Below the pieces are notes generated by a model, which saw only the letters and a program-made list of their open reading frames with translations, made no database searches and had not been told where the DNA came from. The position numbers were made by a program, and so were the translations under genes. Shown here piece after piece: positions 22,801 through 34,400 of a stretch of 64,000 nt of DNA (its first letter is position 1; every line of letters begins with the position of its first letter). The stretch is taken from the NCBI GenBank assembly GCA_018340805.1, contig JACMZG010001870.1, forward strand, positions 17,927,780 to 17,991,779, in the 5' to 3' direction. The stretch is from Microvelia longipes. Its lineage: Eukaryota > Arthropoda > Insecta > Hemiptera > Veliidae.

Positions 22801-23937
22801 AAGAAGTGAGCGTAAAAGCTTTTCTGATGCCATGCTTTTTCTCATTCTATATGGTGGTGGGAAAGCAAATACTACTTAAAACTCTTAAGTGACCATGATA
22901 ATTGTATCGTAAATAGAACTTAAAATAACAAAAGGTGAATCGTTTGAAACTGTTCGGCTGATTTAAAAGATAAATAATATTGATAAATATTGGCTAGTAA
23001 TTTAAATGTTACAGTTTTAAATCTTACCCCAGGTAAAGATTTAATAATAATATTTAGTATAAAAATATATTTAATGTTTACAATATTAAAAAAAATATTT
23101 AAGAATTAAGTTTAATAGACTGTAAGAAGTATGAATTTCTGTTTTCATGATTTTTTATTCCTTATTGAAAAAATATTATAAAAAATAAATTTTGTATTCT
23201 TTTGCCTATAAAGAACTTACTTTTGCTAATTTATAGTTTGTTAGTCAAAGTGTATAAATCCTATCGGGATTTTACTAAAAATCGGGCAAAAGTAAGAGTT
23301 GATACCAAATTTTTGTGTATCTTGTGGTTTTTACCGGTTAGATTTAAATTGTTTATCTTGTGTTTCATTCAATAAGCAATGTGAAATGTTATTGCTTTTT
23401 CATTCAAAACAAAAAATCATGTCATGAGAAGTATAACGTATTCAAATCATACTAAAAGTACATAAAAGCAAAAGAAACCAATCCATTAGTAGAAGTATTT
23501 CTAATTCAATCACAGCTAAAAGTAACTACTCCTAACTGATCACTTTAAAATATTGCTCATCAACTAAACCAAGAAATAAATTCTGTTATTGAGAAATGTA
23601 CTTTTTTCCTTTTTTTGTCGAGTAAAACCCTATAAAAGCATTACTATTACGAACGTTTCAACTCGCATATTTCCATTTGAAACATTTATCATATCGTTTG
23701 TCCTTCCACTTGCCACTACTAAACTTAAACCTCTTCTATATTCACCAATTTGGTTATTCCATTCCATTTGTTTTTTCAAACCTTTATGTAGTATGGAAAC
23801 CCTAGTGTCTTCAACGGTCTACCCAATAAATCACTGAGTCAAATGTACTGTCCCTTAAAAAAAAATCTATTATAAGAGGTAAAAATATATGTAATAAACT
23901 TGATGTAGAACACTATTATTGTATTTTTATATCAATG
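22801..23937. other. Intergenic DNA, no supported gene
   Basis: The plus frame at 23589-23837 has no recognised domain. Its minus strand has a short FDSVIYWVDR-like reading followed at once by stops. That is too little to call a retroelement. Confidence 0.4.
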
Positions 23938-24096
<159 letters not shown>

Positions 24097-24184
24097 TAAT
24101 AACCAAAATATATTCAGTGTAAAACATTTCAGATGAACCAACATTATATCCTTAAAAATGGGAAAACATGGTCAAAGACTTTCG

Positions 24185-24237
24185 AAAATGGTCTAGAGAC
24201 CATTTTTAAATTACTAAGGGTAGGCCCTTAGTAATTT
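24185..24237. repeat. Two adjacent perfect hairpins
   Basis: Hairpin 1 is AAAATGGTCT, AG loop, AGACCATTTT (24185-24206). Hairpin 2 is AAATTACTAAGGG, TAGG loop, CCCTTAGTAATTT (24208-24237). One base separates them, and both have tiny loops and no mismatches. Confidence 0.75.
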
Positions 24238-24369
24238 ACTTATACAATTAAATATTTACTTATATTAATAGTCCAAGTACTGATTTGCATGTAAATTGTT
24301 AAATGTATTTATATTTCAACTGCAATGTAACTTTTATTAGCAATAAATGGTGATTTGATTTGATTTGAA

Positions 24370-25070
24370 TAGTCCAAGAGCCGGACCTGAAAAAATGTGG
24401 CTCATTTTGTACTACTTCAAACCAAATTTTTCTTAAAATATACCTTGAATTATAAAGGAAAAACTTAGTCTGCCTATCCAGATTGGAACCCTTCATATGA
24501 CTGCGCATGCTCAACGTTTTTTTAAATCGCACAAATTTCAGTCTTCCTTAAATAAGTGGTTCCCTGTGGGTTGTGTGCAAAACATGAATAGAACATTTTT
24601 TAAAGATGAAAAAATGTCCAATAAAGAGAGTGTTCAATTATCAAAATCGGATGACTACAACCAAAGTTATAGATCTTTCAAAAACACCAAAACAATGGTT
24701 AATTTATGCAAAGTCAGCGAATTTATTTGAAAAAATATTGACTTTTTTGCATTTTTTAACCATTTGAAAATTCTCATAACTTTAGTTCTGGTTATCCGAT
24801 TTTGACGGAAAAACACTCGTTTTATAGAAAATTTTATCAGCTTTAAAAATGATCTCTTCATGTTTTGCACTCGACAAACATGGAACCACTTATTACAAGT
24901 GAACTGGAATTTGTGCGAACTTCTAATATTTTGAGTGAGCGCATTTATATTAAGGGTTTCACTCTGGATAGGGAGACTATGATTTTTCATCATAATTTAA
25001 GGTATATTTTCAAATTTGGTTTAATGTAGTACAAAATGAGTCAAATTTTTTAAGTCTGGCTCTTGGACTA
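24370..25070. mobile_element. 701-bp fold-back element, nearly whole-length palindrome
   Basis: The ends are TAGTCCAAGAGCC and GGCTCTTGGACTA. The two halves are diverged inverted copies of each other through almost the whole length: GAATAAGTGG-type and CAAAATCGGAT blocks occur in both halves in opposite orientation. Flanking TA at both ends would fit a TA target duplication, as used by Tc1/mariner-type elements, but this is inferred. A second copy lies at 46.1 kb. Short frames on both strands are by-products of the repeat and show no transposase. Confidence 0.8.
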
Positions 25071-25234
25071 TAATATATAAATACATTAAATTAAATTATA
25101 ATTTACTTCTAATTAATTAATTTTGCAAGAGGCAATTTGACATTGCAAATTAAATTTTGCAAATTGCTAAAACGTATACTTTCTATACTATTATTTAAAA
25201 AAATCATTTTTGTGTCATAAGTCAATTTAAATAT

Positions 25235-25412
25235 CACAGTTATGGTCAGGAATATAATAAGGGACATAGGTTTATGATTTAAAACTTACGGTTATGGTCA
25301 GAAAGTAATAAGGGACATAGTTTTATGATTTCAAACTTACGGTTATGGTCAGAAATATAATAAGGGACATTTAAAACTTACGGTTATGGTCAGAAAGATA
25401 AGGAAGGCATAG
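25235..25412. repeat. Tandem repeat, four units of about 40-52 bp
   Basis: Each unit carries GGTTATGGTCAGAAA (first unit AGTTATGGTCAGGAA) followed by TAATAAGGGACATAG. The third unit is about 10 bp shorter and the fourth is truncated. Confidence 0.85.
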
Positions 25413-26788
25413 TTTGATATGTTGATAAACCTTTTGTTGATATTCTTCACGAATTTGCAATTTCAAACGCTCAAGAGTTAAACGGAATGTAATCAATTAA
25501 AAAGGGTTTAAAACAATAAGAGTAAAACCTTGGTGTCCTATGTAAATATTGGGTTAAGGCTTACTATTTGAACCGAGTCTGAATATTTTATCTCTGAAGA
25601 TTTTCATCTTTTGTGGAGTAAATTTCTGATTAGATTCCCCTAAGGTTTCCAAGATAATGAAAATCCTTCAAGTTATTATTAATATTTTGAAAGTTCTTGT
25701 TTTCCCTTAAGTTTAATTTTTCAAAAAGTATTACAGCATATTATATGCTTTTTCTACGGCGTATCTAAAAAATGCTTAGTGAGGAATGTACTAAATGAAG
25801 AATGCTTTTTAGTAGAATAGTTAAATATAACATTACTGATGGAGATAAACCGGCATAATGATGGTCCGTGTTCTTCTTTATGGATCATATAATGAATCCA
25901 AATATTAAATGCAAGTTAGCTCTATAGACATGCATACTCATAAACTACATTCAAGGATTTTTGGATCGATAAAAGACAACACATTAGAGAAACACGCTGA
26001 CTCCATTTAATGTTTTAACTTTAAAGATTTAAATTTCATTATCAGGAACAAGGAAAGGTTCTGTGACGGATATCAGTCAAGAATATAATAATAAGTGTTG
26101 TTGGTTTTTTCAAGTGTCAGAAAAAAACAAAATTTACTATTCGTTACACGAGAGAAGGATTTTCTGTGAATTAGAAGTAAGATAGACTAAACTAAGGTCT
26201 TCTGAAATACTTTTACAAAACATTATGGACAATTCTAATCTGGGAACACGGCAGTGTCTATATCATCTCAAGGGTTTTTTCATCCACTAGTATCTTTTTA
26301 CTAGAACCGTTAAAACCCTAAATCCATGTTTTAATCGAAGAATCATATTAAGCCTACTTATCCTTATCATTTTTATTTTCAGCTTTTGATGAGATATAGG
26401 TATAAGCTCGAAGTTTATAAGCATTCTCACAGATTAAATTACTAAATCTCTCCCATACTAACTTAATATTATTCAAAAAACTTCTAGCAATCTTATTCTC
26501 ATGTTTTTCTTTTCATTAAGTAAAATTAATTCTTAAGTTAAACCTTGAGTCATAAATTTAAAAAAAAAATCAATACGTAGTCAAAGAGATACAAAATATA
26601 GCATTTATTTAATTTATCGTTTATTTTACATAAAACTTTACTATACTAACTCAGTCTTATTTGTATGGTTCTTAGAGTCACATAATTTGCAAAGCCCTGG
26701 GATGCAATATATATCTATTTTCTTATTTTTTACGAGATCGTAAAATATAACATTGTCGTTATTTATTAAGTTATAAGCATTACACAAT
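25413..26788. other. AT-rich intergenic DNA downstream of the GPCR gene
   Basis: No supported gene was seen. The last part contains the likely polyadenylation signal of the minus-strand receptor gene. Confidence 0.45.
26762..26767 (-). promoter_or_regulatory. Candidate polyadenylation signal of the GPCR gene
   Basis: AATAAA on the minus strand lies about 180 bp past the stop codon, beyond the 42-bp repeat array that would form the 3' untranslated region. It is the first clear AATAAA seen, but such hexamers are common in AT-rich DNA. Confidence 0.45.
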
Positions 26789-26980
26789 AGTTGTCTGAGC
26801 TTGCTGTTGGGTCGACAAGCTTTACACTGAAGTTGTCTAAGCTTGCTGCTGGGTCGACAAGCTTTACACTGGAGTTGTCTAAGCTTACTGCTGGGTCGAC
26901 AAGCTTTACACTGGAGTTATCTAAGCTTGCTGCTGGGTCGAAAAGCTTTAAACTGGAGTTGTCTGAGCTTGCTGTGGGGA
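26789..26980. repeat. 42-bp minisatellite overlapping the 3' end of the GPCR coding region
   Basis: Four full units start at 26789, 26831, 26873 and 26915, and a partial unit starts at 26957. The unit reads AGTTGTCTAAGCTTGCTGCT then GGGTCGACAAGCTTTACACT. Because 42 is a multiple of three, the plus strand is open with a 14-residue repeat, but this is probably not a gene. On the minus strand the array supplies the last ten codons and the TAA of the receptor gene, and then its 3' untranslated region. Confidence 0.92.
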
Positions 26981-29900
26981 TAGCACTGCGTTACATTCAC
27001 GTCTTCTTGAAAACATTTTAATTATTTTTGATATTTTATCGTTAACTACCTTGACTGTATTATGAGTACAGATGAGAATGAGAAAAGCTATACTTCCATT
27101 CAGATTATTCAGTAAAGGAATGAAGTGTTTGGTGACTAATTCCCTTGTGGTTTCTTCGAATTTAAAAGGCAGTTGTAATCTCATAAGTAGAAAACAAAAT
27201 ATCCAGTAAAACCCGGTTAAGCTTAATATTTTTAGATAGATGCTGAACCTGAAAATATATAGTTAATTAGTAGTGTATTGTCTCTCCACTCGATTTTTCT
27301 AGTATGGTTTATTGGTATATTGGTCTTTAGCTTTTTATACTCAAGACCCATCATTTATAGTAATCAGAAATCTAAATTTCTGATCTAATCTGAATTTATC
27401 TAATCCAGCAACCTAAATTTACCATTTTCGACTAAAATAATCATCTTTATTCAGTGATGCCAGAAATAACCGCTTAAGATTTTAGTGGTTATTATTAATA
27501 ATCGATGTTTATTATTTGTTTATAATTGTTAGAAGAGGTGATTGATAATTACTGCTTAGACATATACAGGCAAAAAATACCTAAAAACATACCTGAAGGA
27601 TTGGAGTAATAGAACATTTTTTAGACAGAATTAACAACATTTACCTAATATTAGTATAATATAATATTAATTATTATTATACTATATAATGCTATTGTTA
27701 TGATACTATTAAGAAAATCCTGTGAGATGAATAGATCTAAGATCTGTTTCTAATTTCGGTTTGTCGATCTCGCCAAAAATAAAAGACCAATACAATCGTT
27801 CAGGGTTTCCTCAGCTATGTTAAATCAGAGGGTAATAGAACTAATGACTGAACTCACGAAAGTTAGACGAATAACTGGACTAAGCTCGGAATAAACCAAA
27901 ATTAAAAATAATAATAATAAGCTTGAAAGAAATTATTTTGAGAATAGAAGCCTCTTCATGTAGGAGGTTAAGGTCAGTTTGGTTGGAAGTCAATTGACAA
28001 ATCCGCTCTCAAGGCTTCTTGCTTCCATGTACCAATTTTATCATACTTCGAATAAACTCTTCTCACCTTCTGTGGTTATCTTTAGGAATCTACTCAATGG
28101 TCAGCTTGGGCTGACCATTGTGCCGATCTTTCATTGTCGATCCTTACCAAGCACAAGATGAGACAAAATAAATATGAGAAATAGTAACAAGACTTAAGAA
28201 AGACGTATAAAAGGTACCTTTTATGTTAAAGGTCGGCTGTGCTGTATGAAATTCAATAATTTTTTAATAGCTAATACTTAATACTCTAGAATTAATTAAT
28301 AATTATCGAGATGTGGAATATCCTAATAAAACTATACAACATTTGTCTTTTCACAATAATATAATTTAATATACATAGCCAGATTTCAACCATCAAAATC
28401 ATCATCACTGCTTATAAACCCAAAGAAAGCAAACAATAAAAACAATATTTGCTTTGTTTGTGTTTATAGGCATTAATGATGATCGTTATGGTCGAAAACT
28501 GGCTATGTATATTTAAATTATATCATTGTGGAAAGACAAATGCTGTTTAAGTTTACTCTAGAATACTGGTTTCAAATTTCCTTTTTAAGAATAAAAAATA
28601 TAACTAATATAATACCCAGTACAACAAACCTAGTAGTGTTTGCTCTATTTGTTGTTCTGCTTTCTCCAGTATTTAGCATCTTTGATCTTTGAGTTTGTTT
28701 ATGTATAATTAACATTATGACTGCTGTCATGATTAAATTAGAAAGCAATGAAACAGCTACTGTTGCCTGAAGTGATCTCACTAACAGATGACTACCTTTA
28801 AACAGTAATAATATTTAAGAAATTATATTTATAAATAAAAATATAGTAGTAGTATTCAGAGGCAAGACATTTTTTACTTTCCTACTTGTTAAAAAGATAG
28901 AAGAAGAATAGAAGAATACCTTTTGAACGATTTTTTCGGACTTTGATGATTCAAGATACAACAACTGGCCTTATTATTGTTGTGAATCGTTGTTTGTTTA
29001 TTTTTTTGTAAATTAAAAAAACCTGTGTTGCATGCGGTCGTCACATGTAGCACCAAATTTTGCGAAAAATATAAAAAAGTAAAAAGAACTAAAAAAGTAT
29101 ATTGGAAGGTATATTTTTATTGGAATTTTTGGGTTTTAGAAATAAATACTAAACATTTTGCTCCTTTCATACTTTTGTCTAAAAGCGATATTTAGGCGGC
29201 AATCAGGGTCCGAAGTGTAAAAATTAGACATTTTAAATCAAAATTAAGTATTGACTTTAGAAAAAAAATTATTAAAAGTAAAAATGCCTCATATATAGCT
29301 AAAAACATAAATTATTCATTACAATACCATAGCTTTAAGGTACTTATGGCTGTTTGGAACTTATTTAGTCTTAAAATTGTATGGAAAAACTCCAATATGC
29401 CGTCAGACGCCCAAAACTGCCAGATACACTATAGAAACAAAATATAATTTATATAGATCAAACTAACCAAAATCAAAGTAGAAGTTCGAAAAAGCAAACA
29501 GCTCGAGACCACATAAATATTGTACGATAGTAGGATCGGTGCTATAATAAATTGCTTCACTTGCCATACTTACAAATCCAAGCAAAGTTACCACCATTAA
29601 CAGTGGTAATATCCATGACAATATACAATATATTAATAACTTTTTTTCTTCGTATTTAAATTTTACGCCCCTGAAAAAAATAAATGATAAATGAAAATGT
29701 TTGCTCCTCAGAACTTCACAATTTTATATATTTTTTCTAGGTAAAATTATTCAAACTTAAACTATTTTTTCTATATAAAATTTAGTGAATATTACCAAAA
29801 TTTAATAAGCATATCCATAAAGATTGAGTTCAGCCAAAATAAAGTTGTAAGCAGGAAATACCAAGTAGTTGCTCCTAAAAAAGAAAAAAATGATTTATTT

Positions 29901-31519
29901 GAGGATTCTATAAGAGCATTTGACAAGGTATTCATAGATGTTTACATTGACAAAGGAATCAAAATGAACAGTGCAGAAATTTAATAGTTTAATTTTTTTT
30001 CATAAATTCTTTTGAAATCGATGGAAGAATATACAATGCAACTAAATTGTGAACAAATTTATATAAAATAAATTTTAGAAATTCCTCCATATTATAGTTA
30101 ATATATTTGTTTAGAAAGCAAAAGGGTGGCAGTCACCCCACTCCGCTTTCCCTTTTGAATTATTAATTTTATCAAGGCAGCTAACTTCTCAAATTAGGTA
30201 CAACTGTATAAGTCAGTTCTAATTTTTTTCATAAATATTACGTAGGTGAAGGGGAACCACTTGTAAAAATATGTAGACTGTAGCCTACTTTTTTGGAGCC
30301 TTAGTTACTCTCATGATGGCTTTAAAACGCTATTTGCACACCATGTGCTGCTTTTGCTTATGAAACCGATTACGTCGTACAGATACTAACCCCGACCGGA
30401 ACAGACATTGCTATTTAGTTCAAGGATATAAATCGTAGCTCATTTTAAATCCCATATCGTCTCATTAGATCACTTGGCATTGGCGCAAATGATGACCATT
30501 CTTATTCATATAATAATACCATTCTTAACATATTAATTATGCTTATTGTTGACGAACTTACCACCTAATGTACAAGCTAGGAAGCCAATATCATTTCTGT
30601 CATTCACATCGATGTATGTTTTCGTGATTGCATGTGATGAATAGTAACCTGCTACTGCAATTATGTGGTTCATCATGCTCTTACCATGCAAATTAATTCT
30701 TAACTCCGGACACAACAAGTAAACAATCACACCAGATAGCGTGCAGATCGCAGACAGCAAAACAAACGATACCTCTATGAATAATTCAGTAAATGTTGGG
30801 TAATAATACGATCCAAATTGTATATAGCCAAGAAAATCTCTTGGTTCTAATTTTTCTCTTGTATCATGTTGCACATGAACATTGATACAAATGGGGCAAA
30901 AATAATAATTAATTAAATAATAAAAGTTATCATTTACATTTTCTTTTAAGTACAAACTATTAAAAACACTATTATTACTAATATTGTATACACTTTCATA
31001 AGTAAAATTGCAATAATTCGGAACTTGAAACAAATAATCATACTTTTTCTCAAAATCTTGAGTTGAATAATTTGAAAAATAAAATACAGTCTGGAGTACT
31101 GATAAATGTTTTTCTTTAATTCTTGGTTCATAGTACTGTACGGTGCTATTAGATGTTTCCTCTATTAAATATGCAGATTCTTCCAATTGTAAACAAAACG
31201 ATAATAAAAAATTCAATATTACTGCCAAGGTTCGAATAATTCTTAAATTGATTGTTCTATCTATGTTAGGATTTAGTCCTTTATACTCATCATCATCTTG
31301 GAGGAAATACTGTTGAAACTCAACGTAAGGTATATAAGTAGATTCATTTGATTTTAAATCCTCAGGTAAGGGAATCTTACTAAAATTATGATTTAGATGT
31401 ATAAGACCGTCTGTGCTCACGTTGTCAGGTTTTAGGTTCGATATATATTCAACCCAAAATGTTTGATTTAAATTTAATAATAACATGTTAATTATTGGGT
31501 TGCGGAATATCTGAATCAT
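26948..31519 (-). CDS. Methuselah-like G-protein-coupled receptor, five exons
   Basis: The product is a seven-transmembrane receptor of the arthropod Methuselah-like (secretin/family B-related) class in the cell membrane; its ligand cannot be read from sequence. Exons are 31519-30562, 29874-29796, 29670-29468, 28795-28630 and 27248-26948, giving 568 residues with every junction in phase. Donors are GTAAGT, GTAATA, GTTAGT and GTTTGT, the last two weak; all acceptors end in AG. Family marks are TM1 (246-270) followed by CPELRINLHGK, TM3 with Cys316 and LFWLNSIFMD, TM4 357-378, TM5 422-444, TM6 from RFSIYLKIL (469-490), and TM7 with LNNLNGSIAFLILIC (515-529). The N-terminal 245 residues are rich in N-glycosylation sequons but poor in cysteines. 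A signal-peptide-like stretch (RIIRTLAVILNFLLSFCL, 93-110) lies well inside. Met1 follows an in-frame stop; an upstream exon is still possible. The end of exon 3 is the least certain junction (an in-phase alternative is GT at 29511). Confidence 0.85.
28095..28120. repeat. Perfect hairpin inside GPCR intron 4, 11-bp stem
   Basis: CAATGGTCAGC and GCTGACCATTG surround TTGG. It lies in the intron 28629-27249. Confidence 0.65.
28330..28555. mobile_element. Fold-back element inside GPCR intron 4
   Basis: The left arm ACATTTGTCTTTTCACAATA, ATACATAGCCAGATTTC, GCTTATAAAC is matched in inverted order by GTTTATAGGC, GAAAACTGGCTATGTAT and CATTGTGGAAAGACAAATGC. Arms of about 100 bp face each other across a short AT-rich centre near 28445. 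It is MITE-like with no coding capacity. Its position in an intron is compatible with a still functional host gene. Confidence 0.7.
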
Positions 31520-31784
31520 TTTAAATATTATTATTTCTCTATGTTGTTATTCTATGTGTTAAAACGTCAATTCTGGTAATAATAAGAACTTAAAGACTAT
31601 ATTGAGTATACGTATTGTAGTCAATAATATAGTGCCCTACGAAGAAAGGTATAAATAGCTGGTAGAAAGGTTAAATCTTAAAGAATAAGGACTATATCCA
31701 TAGATCTTGATGTAGAAAAAAGGATGACGCATTAAGTTGATCTCGAATAAAGTGACCTGCTTGATGTTATACAAGAAAAATCGG
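31520..31784 (-). other. Upstream flank of the GPCR gene
   Basis: This would hold the 5' untranslated region or promoter if the first exon is complete. An in-frame TAA lies about 30 bp upstream of Met1, and the start context TTTAAAATGA has A at -3. No TATA box or initiator can be singled out in this AT-rich sequence. A short upstream exon with a signal peptide, expected from the family, was not recognised. Confidence 0.3.
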
Positions 31785-32478
31785 GTACGGAGTACCACGG
31801 AACTTTTCCTCATTAAATATAGTAAATGCATAAGTATCATTCTCAGCGGTCACCCATACAGCACTGACCATGCTCAATGCTCCTTAATTTTTATGATCCA
31901 ACAAAAATTATGGATATATCTGTCGTATTGAAACGAAGCTTTGTGTACTTATTTATTAGGTATACACTTGTACTACATTTTAACTCTATTGTGCTATTAT
32001 CGAATTTATTACACTTTTTTTTAAAAAACGTACAATAGGCATACAATAAAAATTAAAACTAATGCTGATAATGAGATAAAACTTGGCACATATGTTAATC
32101 TTATACATAGTCACACATTGTGCTAAATCTCAATCCGATCGCAATCATTTTTCCGCGTTTTAATGATTTTTTAGAGAATTTTTGCTGATTCATTATTGTG
32201 CATTAATGACGTCATAAAAAAGATTTATACAGTGGTAGACTGATATTTGTACAAAATTTCAACTCTCTAGCATAATACACTAGGGGCTACGATGAGAACA
32301 ACACACACACAACACATACACAGACAGACAACTTTGCAAAAACCACTCAGGAGGCCTTAAAAACGCCTAAACGGATAATTCTTGTTTTCATCCCGGTTTC
32401 GGATTTTTTTTGCGAACATAATACTTTCCTATATTATATATCAATTATACCTTCGTATAAATGAGGAAAAGTAAAAAG
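31785..32478 (-). repeat. Composite dispersed repeat (copy G), longest copy
   Basis: In plus-strand order it has GGAACTTTTCCTCATTAAAT; an antisense 5S block (31840-31887); an AT-rich body with GGTATACACTTGTACTACAT; AATGCTGATAATGAGATAAA; TTAATGACGTCA; ACTCTCTAGCATAATACACT; a CACACACAACACATACACAG tract; GCCTTAAAAACGCCTAAACG; CATCCCGGTTTCGGATTTTT; and the terminus TATAAATGAGGAAAAGTAAA. No open frame spans it. It serves here as the reference for the order of modules in the family. Confidence 0.7.
31840..31887 (-). repeat. 5S rRNA-derived segment inside the composite repeat
   Basis: On the minus strand TTAAGGAGCATTGAGCATGG, TCAGTGCTGTATGGGTGACC and GCTGAGAATG match the 5S rRNA internal control region (A box, intermediate element, C box). 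This is the best-preserved 5S piece in the window. It lacks the rest of 5S and is not a gene. Confidence 0.75.
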
Positions 32479-33899
32479 AATATATCTGTCAAAAAGATAT
32501 ACCTAAAACGTGCTGCACATGCGTGGTACTTACAGAGCGTGCTTATAAATTAGTGTATTCATTGCTTATGACTTTAATATGTTGGCATATTTACCTCAGA
32601 TCTATGCACATGGTCTATTGCAAAGATCTCGAATAAAGAGGGATAACGATGAAAGGAACTTTTCTTGTATTTTTGTTTCGAAAAAATAAATTTGATTATT
32701 ACAATTAAAATTAAACTAGGAAAAATTTAGAGCAATTAAAGCAGGATGAATAATATTGATACTACCGGGTTTCGCAAAACATAAATAGTTGACGCAATAA
32801 ATAATAATTGCATTTGAGCTGTGTGGTGAAAATTAATATTGTAGAGCTTAAAATTTAGCTTTATTTTCATTGCTGTAAGATTTTAATTTTTTAACAATAC
32901 ACTTAATCCTTCTGTATAAATATGGCCTATCTTTCCTTATTTGATAGACACGTAATATTTCAGAGATTATAAAACGGCTTAGAGAGCTCAATATTAAATT
33001 TTGCTGATAATCGTCTATTAATAGTTTTAACAACTTAGCTCAACTTTTTACCAAACAATTAAAGCAGCCCATACTTTATTTATTTAGTAAAACGTATACG
33101 TTTTTAAACTCATGTCAAAGCAAACACTAAAAATGAAACCATAAACTACTACGAATTCGTTAATTATAACAATTTTTTAAATAATAACTGAAATAACACT
33201 AATATAATTCTTAAGCAGTACGCGAAAATGCACAAATACTAACACAAGTAAAACAAATCTTTATAGAAATAAACAAACAAATAAAGAAACCGCAAAATAA
33301 GTCTCTGAGTTAATAGACGAACATATGAGGATAAAGTTTCGGAAAGTTTTATCATAACCAAACTCTGATGAGATCAAATACTACGATTATGGAAAGAAGT
33401 TGAGGATTCCCGTCTCGATTTAAGATCCTGTTTTAACGACCTTGGAATATTTTTTTTTATTTTTAAGTTTTACATACATGCCTATATTTTTGAGATCAAA
33501 TTTTCATAATCGCTTATGGTTTTAAAAATTTAACATTTTCAATGTATTTTTTATTTATAGATGTAAATACGTTTGTTTGGGAAGTAAGAAATTATAACTT
33601 TGTAAATGCTTTCCGTTTCTTCTGCAATAAGAGGAGAAGCAATACAATTTTTAACATTAAATAAAAAGGAAACGGGACTAACTTTATGGGCCACGTTGAC
33701 CACACCATTTTGGCATTATGGTATCCCTCCTTTTGACTTAAATAAGAAAGTCATGCCTGTATATACATGTACTCAGATTAGTATTATCATTAGCTAAGTA
33801 GATCTTACTTACCAGTTTTTCACACCAGTTAAAGTATGCTTCCTCATAAATTTACTCCATTAATAATAGTTATTTATACACCAAGGCTGTAAAGAGTGC
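32479..33899. other. AT-rich intergenic DNA, no feature recognised
   Basis: The plus frame at 33606-33797 has no recognised motif. No repeat was identified. Confidence 0.45.
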
Positions 33900-34400
33900 T
33901 ATAATTTCCCTGAGCAGTTAGTTGGTTCTAAAAGCGTAAGCCGAGGAAACCAAAGTATTTAACTCCTGAGGCAAAGCCGAGGGACTTATCGCACTAATTA
34001 CTCCCGAGGCGAAGCCGTGGTAGGTAATTGCGGTCCCATTATAAATTTAGGGGGTGCTGCTTTCAAAAAAATTAACAATTTTTTTTATTGTTCCAAACTA
34101 CTTCTTTTGGCCTGAATGAATGTTGAGTAATACATTTTTTTTGGTCGATTCCCCCTTATAAATTTTAGGGGTGCCGACCCCCGGATAATTACGAAAATTG
34201 ATCCGTAACCTGTATAAATTTAGAGAATACCGCTCCCTTAAACAATTCATATAATTGGCTTTAATAGCAAAAACTTTTTTATTCCTAAGGGACAAAAGTT
34301 ACTTTTTCCTTCCAAGGGAGTAAAAAGTAACTTTTTCTCTCATGGGAGTGAAAAGTGCTTCTTTACTTCCTAAAAACTAGTCTATAAACTTTACATTTAC
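33900..34400. repeat. Unclassified low-order repeat patch with GAGGCGAAGCCG motifs
   Basis: Related words recur: GTAAGCCGAGGAAACC near 33938, CTGAGGCAAAGCCGAGGGAC near 33967 and CCGAGGCGAAGCCGTGG near 34007. Two TATAAATTTAGGGGG-like blocks follow. At 34294-34335 AAAAGTTACTTTTT and AAAAAGTAACTTTT form a 14-bp stem. The family is unknown. Confidence 0.45.

Noticed and set aside
23589..23837. 82-codon frame, and on the opposite strand an FDSV-like RT word
   Set aside because: The minus-strand word is followed at once by stops in the same frame, and no other RT motif is nearby.
24299..24993. Several 77-108 codon frames on both strands
   Set aside because: They lie in the palindromic fold-back element, mirror each other, and show no transposase motif.
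26791..27021. Plus-strand frame with a 14-residue repeat (Leu/Ser/Ala-rich)
   Set aside because: The 42-bp minisatellite is a multiple of three and so stays open. The opposite strand is the real end of the receptor gene.
29551..29574. Strong GTAAGT donor inside receptor exon 3 (after LLGF)
   Set aside because: Using it would drop the second extracellular loop. The open frame continues with loop-like sequence to a donor in phase with exon 4.
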